Assembly: GCA_018672315.1 (NCBI GenBank)
Contig: CP076053.1
Coordinates: 2,901,827-2,965,826 of the forward strand
Reading direction: 5' to 3'
Length of the DNA stretch: 64,000 bases
Origin: Nocardioidaceae bacterium
GTDB taxonomy: Bacteria; Actinomycetota; Actinomycetes; Propionibacteriales; Nocardioidaceae
Position 1 is the first letter of the stretch, and each line of letters starts with the position of its first letter. The notes beneath the pieces were generated by a model, which saw only the letters and a list, made by a program, of their open reading frames with translations, did not search any database and had not been told where the DNA came from. Both the position numbers and the translations under genes were made by a program. This document shows, one piece after another, positions 1-8,158 of this stretch.

Positions 1-725
1 AAGAGACGGAACGCGAGCACGGGCAGCGGCTCGGGGTAGGCACGCCCCAGCAGCCACGCCACCTCGTAGTTGCCGACGGTGTAGACGAAGACGATCAGCC
101 CCGAGGCGCCGACCGCCGGGAGTGAGGCCGGCACCAGCACCCGTCGCCACCGCTGCCACGGCGTCGCCCCGAGCGCAGCCGCCGTCTCGGTGCGCGCGAC
201 GTGGGTGGCACCGAGCGCCGCGACGACGACGAGGGCGACGAAGGCCGACTCCTTCCACGCGAACTCCAGCACCGTCGCGACCGGCCACGGACCACCGACG
301 AGCCGAGGCCAGCCGGCCGACGCAGGCAACCCGGCGGCGCCGGCGACCCGCTCGGCCAGGCCGGCATCGCGCAGGAGCAGACCCGTGGAGGCGGCGCCGA
401 CCAGGTGGGGGAGAGCCAGCACCACGACGGCCACGGCGCGTACGAGCCGCACCCCGGGACCGGCGGCGAGCACCAGCGACCCGACGGCCAGACCGATGGC
501 GCACGCCACCACGGTCGAGGCGGTGGCGATCACCAGCGTCTCGCGGACGCCCAGCAGCAGGTCGGTGCCGCTGAGCCGCCAGCCTGCCAGCGAGGCCTCC
601 GGAGCGCCGACGAGCGGCATCAGCCCGAACGAGGTGAGGACCACCAGGCCCATCCCGACACCCGCGATCGCCAGCACCGCCGCCAGGGACGGGGTCGCCC
701 GCAGCAGGTCGCGGTGGTCGGTCAC
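1..725 (-). CDS. ABC importer permease (YnjC-like), partial
   Basis: Membrane permease of a binding-protein-dependent ABC importer, cut off by the window edge after about 241 codons. The GTG start follows the stop of the binding-protein gene by 7 bp, so the two are one operon. The translation begins VTDHRDLLRATPSLAAVL, has alternating hydrophobic helices, and carries an EAA-type loop (AAALGATPWQRWRRVLVP) at about residues 180-205 where the ATPase would dock. The neighbour resembles YnjB, so a YnjC-like permease fits; YnjC is a long two-domain permease, so roughly half may lie outside. The ATPase gene is expected beyond the edge. The substrate cannot be read from the sequence. Confidence 0.8.
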   Translation of the reverse strand, partial: MTDHRDLLRATPSLAAVLAIAGVGMGLVVLTSFGLMPLVGAPEASLAGWRLSGTDLLLGVRETLVIATASTVVACAIGLAVGSLVLAAGPGVRLVRAVAVVVLALPHLVGAASTGLLLRDAGLAERVAGAAGLPASAGWPRLVGGPWPVATVLEFAWKESAFVALVVVAALGATHVARTETAAALGATPWQRWRRVLVPASLPAVGASGLIVFVYTVGNYEVAWLLGRAYPEPLPVLAFRL

Positions 726-732
726 TGGTGAG

Positions 733-1986
733 TCACGAGGTCTCGGCGAGGACCTGGCGGCGCCAGCCCTCGTCCAGCGGGCCGACCCACCCGGAGCCGA
801 GCTCGGGCTGGGCGTTCTCGCTGAGCTCCTCGTACGGCGGCAGCACCGTCGAGGCGGGCAGGTCCTCGAAGAGGGCCCGCTGCGCGGGCGAGAGCAGGTC
901 GAGGTCGAGCACGGTGAACTGTCCCCAGACCGACGGGTCGGCCTTCGCAGCCTGCTGCTCGGGGCTGAGGGCGAGGTTCGCGACGACCATCGCGCCGGCC
1001 CGGTCCTGCGCGCTGGCCGGGAGCCCGAGGAAGCTCGCGTTGCCCACGGTGCCCTCCTCGAAGGTCAGGATCTCGGTCGTCTCGGGCAGGGTGCCCTCGG
1101 CGACGAGCTGCTCGAGTGTCGCGGGGCCGTACGTCATCGTCACGTCGACCTCGCCGTCGGCGAAGAGTCGGTTGAGCTCCTGCTCGTCACGGGGGTACGT
1201 GGTGCCCTCACGCCACAGGCTGGGCGCCACCTCGCGCAGGCGGTCGAACAGCGCGGGGGAGAGGTCGTCGTACGCGGCCTGGTCGAACTGCGCCGGGACC
1301 TCCTCGACGCCGCCCGCGGTGGCGTACAGGACCTCGCGCAGGAACACCGAGCCCGTGAAGTCCGGCGGCGCGGGATAGGTGAAGCGGCCGGGGTTGGCCT
1401 CCGCCCACGCGAGCAGGCCGAGCAGGGACGTCGGCGGGTCGTCCATGCGCGCGGAGTCGTGGACGAAGGTGAACTGCGCCTTGTGCCAGGGCGACTCGCA
1501 CCCGTCGACCGGCACGCCGAAGTCGCTGGTCACGAGCGGGTCGTCGGCAGCGACGTACTGGCGGTTGGGCAGGTCCTCGGCCCAGCCGCACAGCCAGGCG
1601 TCGGCCTGGCGGCCGGTGGCGAAGTTGTCGCCGTTGACCCAGACGAGGTCGACGGCCCCGTCCGTACGCCCCGCGGCGTTCTCGGCGAGCATCCGGCGGA
1701 TCGCTTCGCCGGTGTCGGCGACGGGGACACGACGCAGCTCGACCCCCAGGTCGGCGGCGGCCGGGGCGAGCACGTCGTCGACGTAGGCGTTGCCGGCGTC
1801 GTCGCCGCCGAACATCCACAGGTCCACCGTCTGCCCGTCGGCCTCGGCGAGCACCTCGCTCCACGGGCGGTCGCCGGACGCCTGCGTCGTCGGCCCCTCG
1901 ACGGGTCCGGCGCAAGCGCTCAGGACAAGGCCGCCGGCGCAGACCGCAGCGACGAGAGCGGTCCGGCGGGCCCGTGGGTTGGTCAC
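733..1986 (-). CDS. ABC transporter substrate-binding lipoprotein (YnjB-like)
   Basis: Extracytoplasmic binding protein of the importer whose permease follows. 417 residues. The N-terminus has an arginine-rich n-region, a hydrophobic core and a lipobox ending LVLSAC with the lipidated cysteine at residue 25, so it should be anchored to the outer face of the membrane. The body has the layout of the YnjB family (COG4134, related to spermidine/iron-type binding proteins): DLWMFGGDDAGNAYVDD near the N-terminus, DLVWVNGDNF in the first lobe and VDVTMTYGPA in the second. Ligand is unknown. It reads divergently from the CDP-alcohol phosphatidyltransferase gene, with about 32 bp between the two starts. 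Confidence 0.85.
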   Translation of the reverse strand: MTNPRARRTALVAAVCAGGLVLSACAGPVEGPTTQASGDRPWSEVLAEADGQTVDLWMFGGDDAGNAYVDDVLAPAAADLGVELRRVPVADTGEAIRRMLAENAAGRTDGAVDLVWVNGDNFATGRQADAWLCGWAEDLPNRQYVAADDPLVTSDFGVPVDGCESPWHKAQFTFVHDSARMDDPPTSLLGLLAWAEANPGRFTYPAPPDFTGSVFLREVLYATAGGVEEVPAQFDQAAYDDLSPALFDRLREVAPSLWREGTTYPRDEQELNRLFADGEVDVTMTYGPATLEQLVAEGTLPETTEILTFEEGTVGNASFLGLPASAQDRAGAMVVANLALSPEQQAAKADPSVWGQFTVLDLDLLSPAQRALFEDLPASTVLPPYEELSENAQPELGSGWVGPLDEGWRRQVLAETS

Positions 1987-2018
1987 GCTGGGACGGTAGC
2001 CGTGCGAGGCTCATCGAC

Positions 2019-2756
2019 GTGCTCGACGCTCCCGTACGCCGCGTGATCGGCCCCACCCTCGACGCGATCGCCGCGCGCCTGGACCGCCCCGCCCTCACCC
2101 CGGACCGCCTCACGCTTGCGGGACTCGCGGCCGGGCTCACCTCGGCCGGCCTGGCCGCCGCGACGCTGTGGACCCCTGCGCTCGTGCTCTGGGTCGCCTC
2201 GCGGGTGCTGGACGGCCTCGACGGACCGCTGGCCCGACGGCGTGCCTCAGCCATCTCGGCCACCTCGGCGACCGCGGACGACACGGGCGACACGGGCGAC
2301 ACGGGCGACGTCATCGACCACGACTCCGACGCGGGAGGCTTCCTCGACCTGACCTGCGACTTCGTCAGCTACGCCGCCGGCGTCGTCGGGGTCGCGGTCG
2401 GCGTGCAGGTCGCCGGCACCGGGGGTGGCACCGGTGGTGGCCTGGTCGATCTGTGGCCGTTCCTCGCGGTGCTGGTGGCCTACTACCTCAACGGCACGTC
2501 GTTCCTGGCGTTCTCCTCGATCGCCGAGCGCACCGGGCACCGGCTCGACGACGGCCGGTCCTTCAGCTTCCTGGGAGGTCTCGCCGAGGGCACCGAGACC
2601 GTCCTGGTGCACAGCCTGTGGCTGCTGCTGCCGGCGTACGCACCCGAGATCGCGTGGGTGTGGGCGGTCGTCGTCGGGATCAGCGCGACGCAGCGGGTGG
2701 TCGGCGGGTACCGCACGCTGCGCGGTCCGGTCGACGGCCCGGTCAGCGGTCGCTGA
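2019..2756 (+). CDS. CDP-alcohol phosphatidyltransferase family protein
   Basis: Integral membrane enzyme of the family that transfers a phosphatidyl group from CDP-diacylglycerol to an alcohol in phospholipid synthesis. 245 residues from the GTG chosen here; an in-frame start at 1974 would overlap the divergent gene. The signature D-x2-D-G-x2-A-R is present as DGLDGPLAR (Asp 65 and 68) and the second half G-x3-D-x3-D as GGFLDLTCD (Asp 110 and 114). The two halves are normally 8-9 residues apart; here 32 residues lie between them, including a DTG triplet repeat. All metal-binding aspartates are kept, so it may be active. The alcohol substrate is unknown. The 3' end overlaps the convergent reductase gene by 14 bp. 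Confidence 0.8.
   Translation: MLDAPVRRVIGPTLDAIAARLDRPALTPDRLTLAGLAAGLTSAGLAAATLWTPALVLWVASRVLDGLDGPLARRRASAISATSATADDTGDTGDTGDVIDHDSDAGGFLDLTCDFVSYAAGVVGVAVGVQVAGTGGGTGGGLVDLWPFLAVLVAYYLNGTSFLAFSSIAERTGHRLDDGRSFSFLGGLAEGTETVLVHSLWLLLPAYAPEIAWVWAVVVGISATQRVVGGYRTLRGPVDGPVSGR
2281..2307 (+). repeat. Three perfect 9-bp tandem copies inside the phosphatidyltransferase gene
   Basis: ACACGGGCG occurs three times head to tail and encodes an Asp-Thr-Gly repeat in the inserted segment of the catalytic motif. A perfect in-frame microsatellite could change length by slippage without shifting frame. Confidence 0.9.
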
Positions 2757-4212
2757 CGCGGTCCCGAGCCCGCAACCACAGCCGTCGCCCGCGGCTCGCA
2801 CCCTTCAGGGCGCGGGAGACCACGGCTCCCTCGAGCGTGCGACGCAGGTCGTCGGTGGTCGCGCTCCAGATGCCGTCGTTGTAGGTCGGGTAGGGGTGGA
2901 TCACCCCGGCCAGGCCGGAGATCTTCACGCCCTGGGAGACCGCCAGCGAGACCTCGCCGAGCGACTCCCCGGCGCGGGGGCCGACGACCGTGCCGCCGCG
3001 GATGCGCCCGCGGCGGTCGACGACGAGGCGTGAGAACCCGGCGGTCTCGCCCTCGGCGACCGCCCGGTCGACCTCGGCGTGGCGGGTGGTCAGGGTGCGC
3101 CACCCCGACGGCAGGTCGTGGGTGGGTGCCCCGACGGCGGCGACCTCGGGGTGGGTGTAGGTGACGCGGGGGACCACGTCGGTGACAGACCGCTTCAGGC
3201 CGAGTGCGGCGTTGCTGCCGGCGGTCGACCCGTGCACCCCGGCGACGTGGGTGAACTGTGGCCCGCCCGTGACGTCCCCGGCGGCGAGGATGCGCGGGTT
3301 GGAGCTGCGCAGCGTCTCGTCGACGACCACGAACCCGCGCTCGTCGGTCTCGACGCCGACGCGGTCCAGGTCCAGGTCGCCCGTGCGCGGCGTACGCCCC
3401 AGGGCCACCAGCACCCGGTCGTGGGCGACGGTGCTGCCGTCGGCGAGCGTGACGCCCGTGGCGTCGACACGGGTCGCGGCCTGCCCGAGGCGTACGTCGA
3501 CACCGTCCGCGACGAGGGCGTCGGCCACGACGGCGGCGGCGTCGGGGTCCTCGGCGCCGAGCAGGCGCGACTCCACCTCGACCAGCGTGACGGTCGACCC
3601 GAGTCCGGCGAAGGCCTGGGCGAGCTCGCAACCGATCGGGCCACCGCCCAGCACGGTGAGTCGGGAGGGAAGCTCCGCGAGGTCCCAGACGGTCTCGCTG
3701 GTCAGCGGGTCGGCGTCGGCGAGACCCTCGATCGGTGGCAGGGCCGGCGAGGCCCCGGTCGCGATCACGGCCTGCAGGAACCGGGCGGTGCGACCGGAGA
3801 CGTCGGCCTCGCCGGGGCCGGTGAAGCGCACCCGCCCGGGGCGTACGACCGCGCCGGTCGCCTCGAGCGACTCCTGGTCGTCGTCGGGGGCGATGGCGGT
3901 GACCGTGTCGCGCACGCGGTCCATGGCGGTGTCGAAGTCGGCGCCGGAGCGGGCGGCGGCGAGCAGGGTCTTGGACGGCACGCAGCCGGTGAACAGGCAG
4001 TCCCCGCCCAGCCGTCCGGACTCCACGACCAGCACGTGCGCGCCCATGCGGGCGGCGGTCTTCGCGGCGACCAGGCCGGCGGTGCCGCAGCCGACGACGA
4101 GCACGTCCCAGACGCGGTCGTCCTCACGCTGCCGCGAGGGACCGGAGGGCCGGTTCAGTCGCTGCAGGACGCGGGACCGGGCATCGGCGCGGGTGTCGCT
4201 GGAGACCGTCAT
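2743..4212 (-). CDS. FAD-dependent pyridine nucleotide-disulfide oxidoreductase
   Basis: Cytoplasmic flavoenzyme of the dihydrolipoamide dehydrogenase/mercuric reductase family. 489 residues. After a 35-residue N-terminal extension comes the FAD Rossmann motif VVGCGTAGLVAAKTAARMG, then the redox disulfide GGDCLFTGCVPSKTLL, the NAD(P) motif LGGGPIGCELAQAFAGLG near residue 185, and the FAD-binding ILAAGDVTGG. The C-terminal dimerisation region contains GLAGVIHPYPTYNDGIW; the His-Pro pair keeps the general-base His, but the usual following Glu is replaced. There is no N-terminal HMA domain and no C-terminal Cys pair, so mercuric reductase is unlikely. No E2 subunit genes are adjacent; the physiological disulfide substrate is unknown. 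Confidence 0.85.
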   Translation of the reverse strand: MTVSSDTRADARSRVLQRLNRPSGPSRQREDDRVWDVLVVGCGTAGLVAAKTAARMGAHVLVVESGRLGGDCLFTGCVPSKTLLAAARSGADFDTAMDRVRDTVTAIAPDDDQESLEATGAVVRPGRVRFTGPGEADVSGRTARFLQAVIATGASPALPPIEGLADADPLTSETVWDLAELPSRLTVLGGGPIGCELAQAFAGLGSTVTLVEVESRLLGAEDPDAAAVVADALVADGVDVRLGQAATRVDATGVTLADGSTVAHDRVLVALGRTPRTGDLDLDRVGVETDERGFVVVDETLRSSNPRILAAGDVTGGPQFTHVAGVHGSTAGSNAALGLKRSVTDVVPRVTYTHPEVAAVGAPTHDLPSGWRTLTTRHAEVDRAVAEGETAGFSRLVVDRRGRIRGGTVVGPRAGESLGEVSLAVSQGVKISGLAGVIHPYPTYNDGIWSATTDDLRRTLEGAVVSRALKGASRGRRLWLRARDRVSDR

Positions 4213-4239
4213 GGCTCGATCCTGCCCCGCGGCCCGACC

Positions 4240-4971
4240 TCAGATCGCGCAGGTGCCACCGGAGCAGTCCGGACCGTGCTCGTGGTGCGCGCTGTCGGCT
4301 GGTCCGGCCGCGCTCGGGACGGTCTGGCGCGCTTCGGCGTGCGCTGTCTGCAGCACCTCGAGGATCCGCTCGGCGGGCTGGGCGCCGTTGATCGCGTACG
4401 CCCGGTCGACGACGAAGAAGGGCACGCCGCTGCAGCCGAGCTCGTACGCGGTCTCCTCCTCGGTGCGCACGTCCTCGCCGTAGGTGTCGGCCGAGAGCAC
4501 CGCGGAGACCTCGTCGTCGTCCAGGCCGGCCTCGACGCCGAGGCGGCGCAGCTCGTCGAGGTCGCTCATCAGGACGCCCTCGGTGAGGTAGGCACGCATG
4601 AGCCGCTCCTTGACCTCGGCCCCCAGTCCCCGGGCGCGCCCGAGGTGCAGCAGCCGGTGGGCGTCGAAGGTGCTGCCCGGCCGCACCTTGTCGAAGCGCA
4701 GGTCGAGCCCGGCCTCGAAGCCGGTCATCGTCATCTGGTCGAGCATGGCCTGCGCCTTGTCGTGGCTGGCGCGGTACTTCGAGGCGAGCATCTGCACGTA
4801 GTCGCCCTCCCGCTCGGCCGGGGCCTGCGGGTCCAGCTCGAAGGAGCGGAAGACGACCTCGACCTCCGCGTCGGGCTGTGCCTCGCCGAACTGGGCGAGG
4901 GCGCTCTCGAGGTGGCGCTTGCCCACGTAGCACCACGGGCAGGCGATGTCGGACCAGACGTCGATACGCAT
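4240..4971 (-). CDS. FrnE/DsbA-family oxidoreductase
   Basis: Thioredoxin-fold protein of the cytoplasmic FrnE group (COG2761). 243 residues. The N-terminus MRIDVWSDIACPWCYVGKRH carries the CPWC active site at about residues 11-14; the helical insertion and the cis-Pro loop CSGVPFFVVDRAYAINGAQP follow, as in the family. There is no signal peptide, so it acts in the cytoplasm. The C-terminal tail HHEHGPDCSGGTCAI contains three His and two Cys, a possible metal or second redox site seen in many FrnE homologues. The start is the ATG giving the canonical family N-terminus; open frame continues upstream but crosses a palindromic element. Natural partner unknown. Confidence 0.88.
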   Translation of the reverse strand: MRIDVWSDIACPWCYVGKRHLESALAQFGEAQPDAEVEVVFRSFELDPQAPAEREGDYVQMLASKYRASHDKAQAMLDQMTMTGFEAGLDLRFDKVRPGSTFDAHRLLHLGRARGLGAEVKERLMRAYLTEGVLMSDLDELRRLGVEAGLDDDEVSAVLSADTYGEDVRTEEETAYELGCSGVPFFVVDRAYAINGAQPAERILEVLQTAHAEARQTVPSAAGPADSAHHEHGPDCSGGTCAI

Positions 4972-5010
4972 GAGGACCTCAACAGCGCGGACGCCTCCGA
5001 TGTTCCGTGC

Positions 5011-5112
5011 CGCCCCCTGAACGCCCGCACCTGCGGGCTTCCGGGTGCATGTGCGGCGTTGCAAGCCCGCGCATGCACGGGAACGCCCGCATCTGCGGGC
5101 GTTCAGGGGGGC
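5011..5112. repeat. ~100-bp near-perfect palindrome between two minus-strand genes
   Basis: The whole segment reads almost the same as its reverse complement: CCCCCTGAACGCCCGCA at the left and TGCGGGCGTTCAGGGGG at the right, a centre around TTGCAAGC, and an internal pair GTGCATG (5045) / CATGCAC (5072). The right end alone holds a perfect 10-bp hairpin with loop ATCT (5081-5104) and a close copy lies at 5019-5038. It could be a terminator of the upstream gene, a cruciform or a REP/MITE-like mobile palindrome. Confidence 0.85.
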
Positions 5113-5129
5113 GGGAGAGCGGGGAGCCG

Positions 5130-5681
5130 TCAGGCCACGTGGCTGTGACGCGTACGAGCAGCGTCGCGCCGCTCGTCGAGCCGGTGCACCGACGCGGGCG
5201 CGCCGACGATGCCGTCCGCGACGAGGGACTCGTACGGCTCGAGGTGGATGAGCTCCATCCGCAGGGCGAAGGCCCGCTCGTGCGCGTCGTCCTCGGTGGG
5301 GCACAACTCCACGTGGCGCACCGCGCCGCCCACGACCAGCTGCACCGGCCACTCGCCGCGGCTGCGTCGGCGTTGCTTCACCAGCGGCAGCACGGCCAGC
5401 GCGATGAGCAGCTCGAGGAGCGCCGGCACCAGCAGCACGAGCACCCCGACGAGCCCGACCAGGCGCAGGACCCAGTGCACCGGCCGCCGCCAGCCCGTCG
5501 GCCAGCGGCCCACGGCCCGGTCGGCCAGGCAGTCCGCCAGAGTCGGGGTCACCCGGCGCCGCCAGGGGAGCACCGCACGGCGCACGTACGCCACGTCGAC
5601 CTCGTCGCTGGTGAGCGCAGGCATCCACACCTCGCCGCAGCAGCCGTGCGCTCGGCGGCGCGGCAGCACGATCTCGCTCAT
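5130..5681 (-). CDS. Hypothetical membrane protein
   Basis: 183 residues, family not recognised. The N-terminal third is soluble and contains a Cys pair (HGCCGEVWMPALTSDEVDVAYVRRAVLPWRRR, given in part). A hydrophobic stretch of roughly 30 residues (WVLRLVGLVGVLVLLVPA and the following LLELLIALAVLPL) could be one long or two short membrane helices. The C-terminal 75 residues are charged and contain GEWPVQLVVGGAVRHVELC. The ATG start is followed by MSEIVLPRRR. It is separated from the downstream FrnE gene by the large palindrome and is divergent from rnhA. No function is proposed. Confidence 0.65.
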   Translation of the reverse strand: MSEIVLPRRRAHGCCGEVWMPALTSDEVDVAYVRRAVLPWRRRVTPTLADCLADRAVGRWPTGWRRPVHWVLRLVGLVGVLVLLVPALLELLIALAVLPLVKQRRRSRGEWPVQLVVGGAVRHVELCPTEDDAHERAFALRMELIHLEPYESLVADGIVGAPASVHRLDERRDAARTRHSHVA

Positions 5682-5753
5682 CGGACCCCCTCGGATGTGA
5701 CACCACTCATACCCGCCGCGAGCCCGGCCTCACCCGTGATCGGTTGAATCCTT

Positions 5754-5759
5754 TACGTT
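5754..5759 (+). promoter_or_regulatory. Putative -10 box for a leaderless rnhA transcript
   Basis: TACGTT sits 6 bp before the GTG start of the RNase H gene and there is no Shine-Dalgarno sequence, which fits transcription starting at the start codon. No convincing -35 element is visible. Confidence 0.35.
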
Positions 5760-5765
5760 CTGCCG

Positions 5766-6359
5766 GTGCCCCCACGCCGACCCACCTCCCGCGTCCGTCC
5801 GCGGACGCAACGCCCCGCGATGCCGGTCCCCGCCGGAGCCGTCACCGTCTTCACCGACGGCGCGTGCGCGGGCAATCCCGGTCCCGGCGGCTGGGCGTGG
5901 GCGCGGGACGAGCAGACCTTCGGCCGGGGCCACGAGCCCGGCAGCACGAACCAGCGCATGGAGGTGCGGGCCGCGTACGAGGCCGTGCTGGCCCACCCCG
6001 GCCCGCTGCTGGTGGTCAGCGACTCCACCTACGTCGTGAACTGCTTCCGTGACGGCTGGTGGCGCGGCTGGTTGAGCCGTGGCTGGCTCAACTCCGCCAA
6101 GCAGCCGGTGGCCAACCGTGACCTGTGGGAACCGTTCGTCGCGGAGTTCCGACGCCGGCAGACCGAGGGGCCGGTGGCGTTCGGCTGGGTCAAGGGGCAC
6201 TCCGGCAACGCGATGAACGACCTGGTCGATCGGCTCGCCGTCGAGGCCAGCAGGGACGTCTCGCTCGCCGATGCCGGGCTGATGCACGCGGCGGGGCGGG
6301 CCGAGTCCGTACGCGAGACACCGGACGAGGGCGAGGACCAGCAGGCGGGCCTCTGGTAG
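5766..6359 (+). CDS. rnhA: Ribonuclease HI
   Basis: Degrades the RNA strand of RNA-DNA hybrids in the cytoplasm. 197 residues from the GTG start; an internal ATG at 5820 would give 179. The four carboxylates of the active site are visible: Asp in FTDGACAGNPGPGGW, Glu in NQRMEVRAAYEAV, Asp in VVSDSTYVVN and Asp in MNDLVDRLAV. The GWVKGHSGNAMND segment is the usual handle/active-site His region. A C-terminal tail of about 40 residues (ending EGEDQQAGLW) extends beyond the fold. The GTG was preferred because a -10-like box lies 6 bp upstream, but neither candidate start has a ribosome site, so this is uncertain. Confidence 0.88.
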   Translation: MPPRRPTSRVRPRTQRPAMPVPAGAVTVFTDGACAGNPGPGGWAWARDEQTFGRGHEPGSTNQRMEVRAAYEAVLAHPGPLLVVSDSTYVVNCFRDGWWRGWLSRGWLNSAKQPVANRDLWEPFVAEFRRRQTEGPVAFGWVKGHSGNAMNDLVDRLAVEASRDVSLADAGLMHAAGRAESVRETPDEGEDQQAGLW

Positions 6360-6378
6360 CCACCCGGCGTGGCGGCGC

Positions 6379-6858
6379 TCAGAGGACCAGCGACACCACC
6401 GCGACGAGCGCGACGACCGCGACGACGAGGGCGAGCACCAGCGGCAGGAACGCGACCAGCACGGCCGCGGCGACGTACCCCACGGTCGGCCCCCGTCCGT
6501 GGATGGCGCCGGCGGTCCCCGACTCCAGGGACTCGCTCAGGAGCCGCGAGTTCTTGCGGTGCGCCCGGTGCACCACGTCGGCGGCGTCGCCGACGAGCGG
6601 CACGAGCCCGAGCAGCGCGTCGACGATGATGTTCCACCCCATGCGCCCCAGCACAGGGACCGGGACGCGGGAGCGCACCGCGTCGGTGAGGATGATGCTG
6701 GACACGGCCGAGCCGGCGAGGTCGCCGATGCCCGGGACCAGTCCGATGACGGGGTCGAGCCCGATCGTCAGTCGTGTTCCGGGGACGCGTACGGCCTCGT
6801 CCATCACCCGCGCCAACCGCTGGTGACGGGCGCGGCGCTTCTCCAGCTCGGGGGTCAC
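6379..6858 (-). CDS. DUF4112 domain membrane protein
   Basis: 159-residue protein of the DUF4112 family, function unknown. The hallmark segment LDPVIGLVPGIGDLAGSAVSS occurs around residues 35-55, followed by a second related stretch DALLGLVPLVGDAADVVHRAHRKN. The C-terminal 40 residues are a hydrophobic run of Ala, Val and Leu that should span the membrane once or twice. It is convergent with rnhA (19 bp between stops) and divergent from the aldo/keto reductase gene. Nothing in the context suggests a role. Confidence 0.8.
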   Translation of the reverse strand: MTPELEKRRARHQRLARVMDEAVRVPGTRLTIGLDPVIGLVPGIGDLAGSAVSSIILTDAVRSRVPVPVLGRMGWNIIVDALLGLVPLVGDAADVVHRAHRKNSRLLSESLESGTAGAIHGRGPTVGYVAAAVLVAFLPLVLALVVAVVALVAVVSLVL

Positions 6859-6960
6859 GGAGCCGTCCTACCCGCGCGTGGGTGTCCTGACCGGTCCGTA
6901 CGGCATCTCGGACAGCGTCCTCGGGTGTCGTACGCACCGTCGAACGGGCAGGAGCACCCC

Positions 6961-8025
6961 ATGAGCAACGAATCGACCGACACCACGACCATGGAGTACC
7001 GCCCCCTGGGTCGCACGGGCACGAGCGTCTCGCGCCTGACGCTCGGCACCATGACGTTCGGCGCGGAGAGCGATGAGTCCGTCGCGCACGCCCAGCTGGA
7101 CCGGTTCTGCGAGGTCGGCGGCACCCTCGTCGACACCGCCGACGTCTACAGCGCCGGGGTGTCGGAGGAGATCATCGGCCGCTGGCTGGCCGACCGGCCC
7201 CGTGAGGTCACCGACCAGGTGGTGGTCGCGTCGAAGGGACGCTTCCCGATGGGGGAGGGGCCGAATGACGTCGGCCTCTCACGCCGGCACCTCACCCGTG
7301 CGCTCGACGCGTCGCTGCGGCGACTCGGGGTGGAGCAGATCGACCTCTACCAGGTGCACGCCTGGGACCCGTTGACGCCGCTGGAGGAGACCCTGCGGTT
7401 CCTCGACGACGCGGTGCGCCGCGGGAAGATCGCGTACGCCGGCCTGTCGAACTTCACCGGGTGGCAGCTGCAGCGCGCCGTCTCCATGAGCGAGGCGATG
7501 GGTCTGGAGGTGCCGGTGACGCTGCAACCGCAGTACAACCTGCTCGTCCGCGAGATCGAGTGGGAGATCGTGCCCGCGGCCGAGGCGAACGGTCTCGGTC
7601 TGCTGCCCTGGAGCCCGTTGGGTGGGGGGTGGCTGACGGGCAAGTACTCCCGCGACGAGCGACCCACCGGTGAGACCCGTCTGGGCGAGGACCCGGACCG
7701 CGGTGTCGAGGCGTACGACCGGCGCTCCACCCAGCAGCGCACCTGGGACGTGGTCGACGCGGTCCAGGCCGTCGCGGAGGAGACGGGCGCGTCGATGGCG
7801 CAGGTCGCGCTGGCCTGGCTCGCCGACCGCCCCGCGGTGACCTCGGTGATCCTCGGTGCGCGCACGGTCGAGCAGCTCGAGGACAACCTCGGCGCGGCCT
7901 CGCTGCACCTCAGCGAGGAGCACACCGCGCGGCTCGACGCGGCCAGCGACCCGCAGCCCGCCGACTACCCGTACGGCGGGCCCGGCACCGAGCAGCGCAG
8001 CCGCAGGATCGAGGGCGGCCGCTGA
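6961..8025 (+). CDS. Aldo/keto reductase
   Basis: NADPH-dependent cytoplasmic oxidoreductase with a TIM-barrel fold. 354 residues. The start MSNESTDTTTMEYRPLGRTG has a GGAG ribosome site 7 bp upstream; a second Met at residue 11 begins the conserved core. Catalytic tetrad visible: Asp and Tyr in DTADVYSAG, Lys in VVVASKGRFP, His in LYQVHAWD. LQPQYNLLVREIEWEI and LPWSPLGGGWLTGKY form the substrate side, and VTSVILGARTVEQLEDNL is the C-terminal cofactor-binding stretch. It resembles the AKR groups near YajO/Gfo-type ketone reductases. Substrate not inferable. Confidence 0.9.
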   Translation: MSNESTDTTTMEYRPLGRTGTSVSRLTLGTMTFGAESDESVAHAQLDRFCEVGGTLVDTADVYSAGVSEEIIGRWLADRPREVTDQVVVASKGRFPMGEGPNDVGLSRRHLTRALDASLRRLGVEQIDLYQVHAWDPLTPLEETLRFLDDAVRRGKIAYAGLSNFTGWQLQRAVSMSEAMGLEVPVTLQPQYNLLVREIEWEIVPAAEANGLGLLPWSPLGGGWLTGKYSRDERPTGETRLGEDPDRGVEAYDRRSTQQRTWDVVDAVQAVAEETGASMAQVALAWLADRPAVTSVILGARTVEQLEDNLGAASLHLSEEHTARLDAASDPQPADYPYGGPGTEQRSRRIEGGR

Positions 8026-8051
8026 CGCCCGCACGACCCCGGCGGCGCCCG

Positions 8052-8090
8052 GCGGTGGATCCGGTCCACGAGGTGGCCTCGATCCACCGC
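8052..8090. terminator. Bidirectional hairpin between convergent genes
   Basis: Perfect 10-bp arms GCGGTGGATC (8052-8061) and GATCCACCGC (8081-8090) enclose a loop that can pair further (GGTCCAC/GTGGCC). No T-tract. It lies between the convergent aldo/keto reductase and sigma-factor genes. A direct repeat GACCTCGAGGGG follows (twice, about 8094-8124). Confidence 0.6.
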
Positions 8091-8158
8091 GGAGACCTCG
8101 AGGGGGCGCGGGGACCTCGAGGGGCTCGTCGGCTCGCGTGACGCGTGGGGATCGGGTA

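Noticed and set aside
190-2046. Long plus-strand open frame of 618 codons
   Set aside because: It is the shadow of the minus-strand ABC binding-protein and permease genes; its composition (Arg, Ala, Gly, Pro runs) has no domain pattern, as expected in high-GC DNA.
2743-4212. Mercuric reductase
   Set aside because: No N-terminal metal-binding domain, no C-terminal Cys pair and no mer genes nearby; only the general disulfide-reductase family is supported.
4972-5706. N-terminal extension of the FrnE-type gene to 5706
   Set aside because: The extension crosses the large palindrome and the gene on 5130-5681; the thioredoxin fold starts at the ATG 4971.
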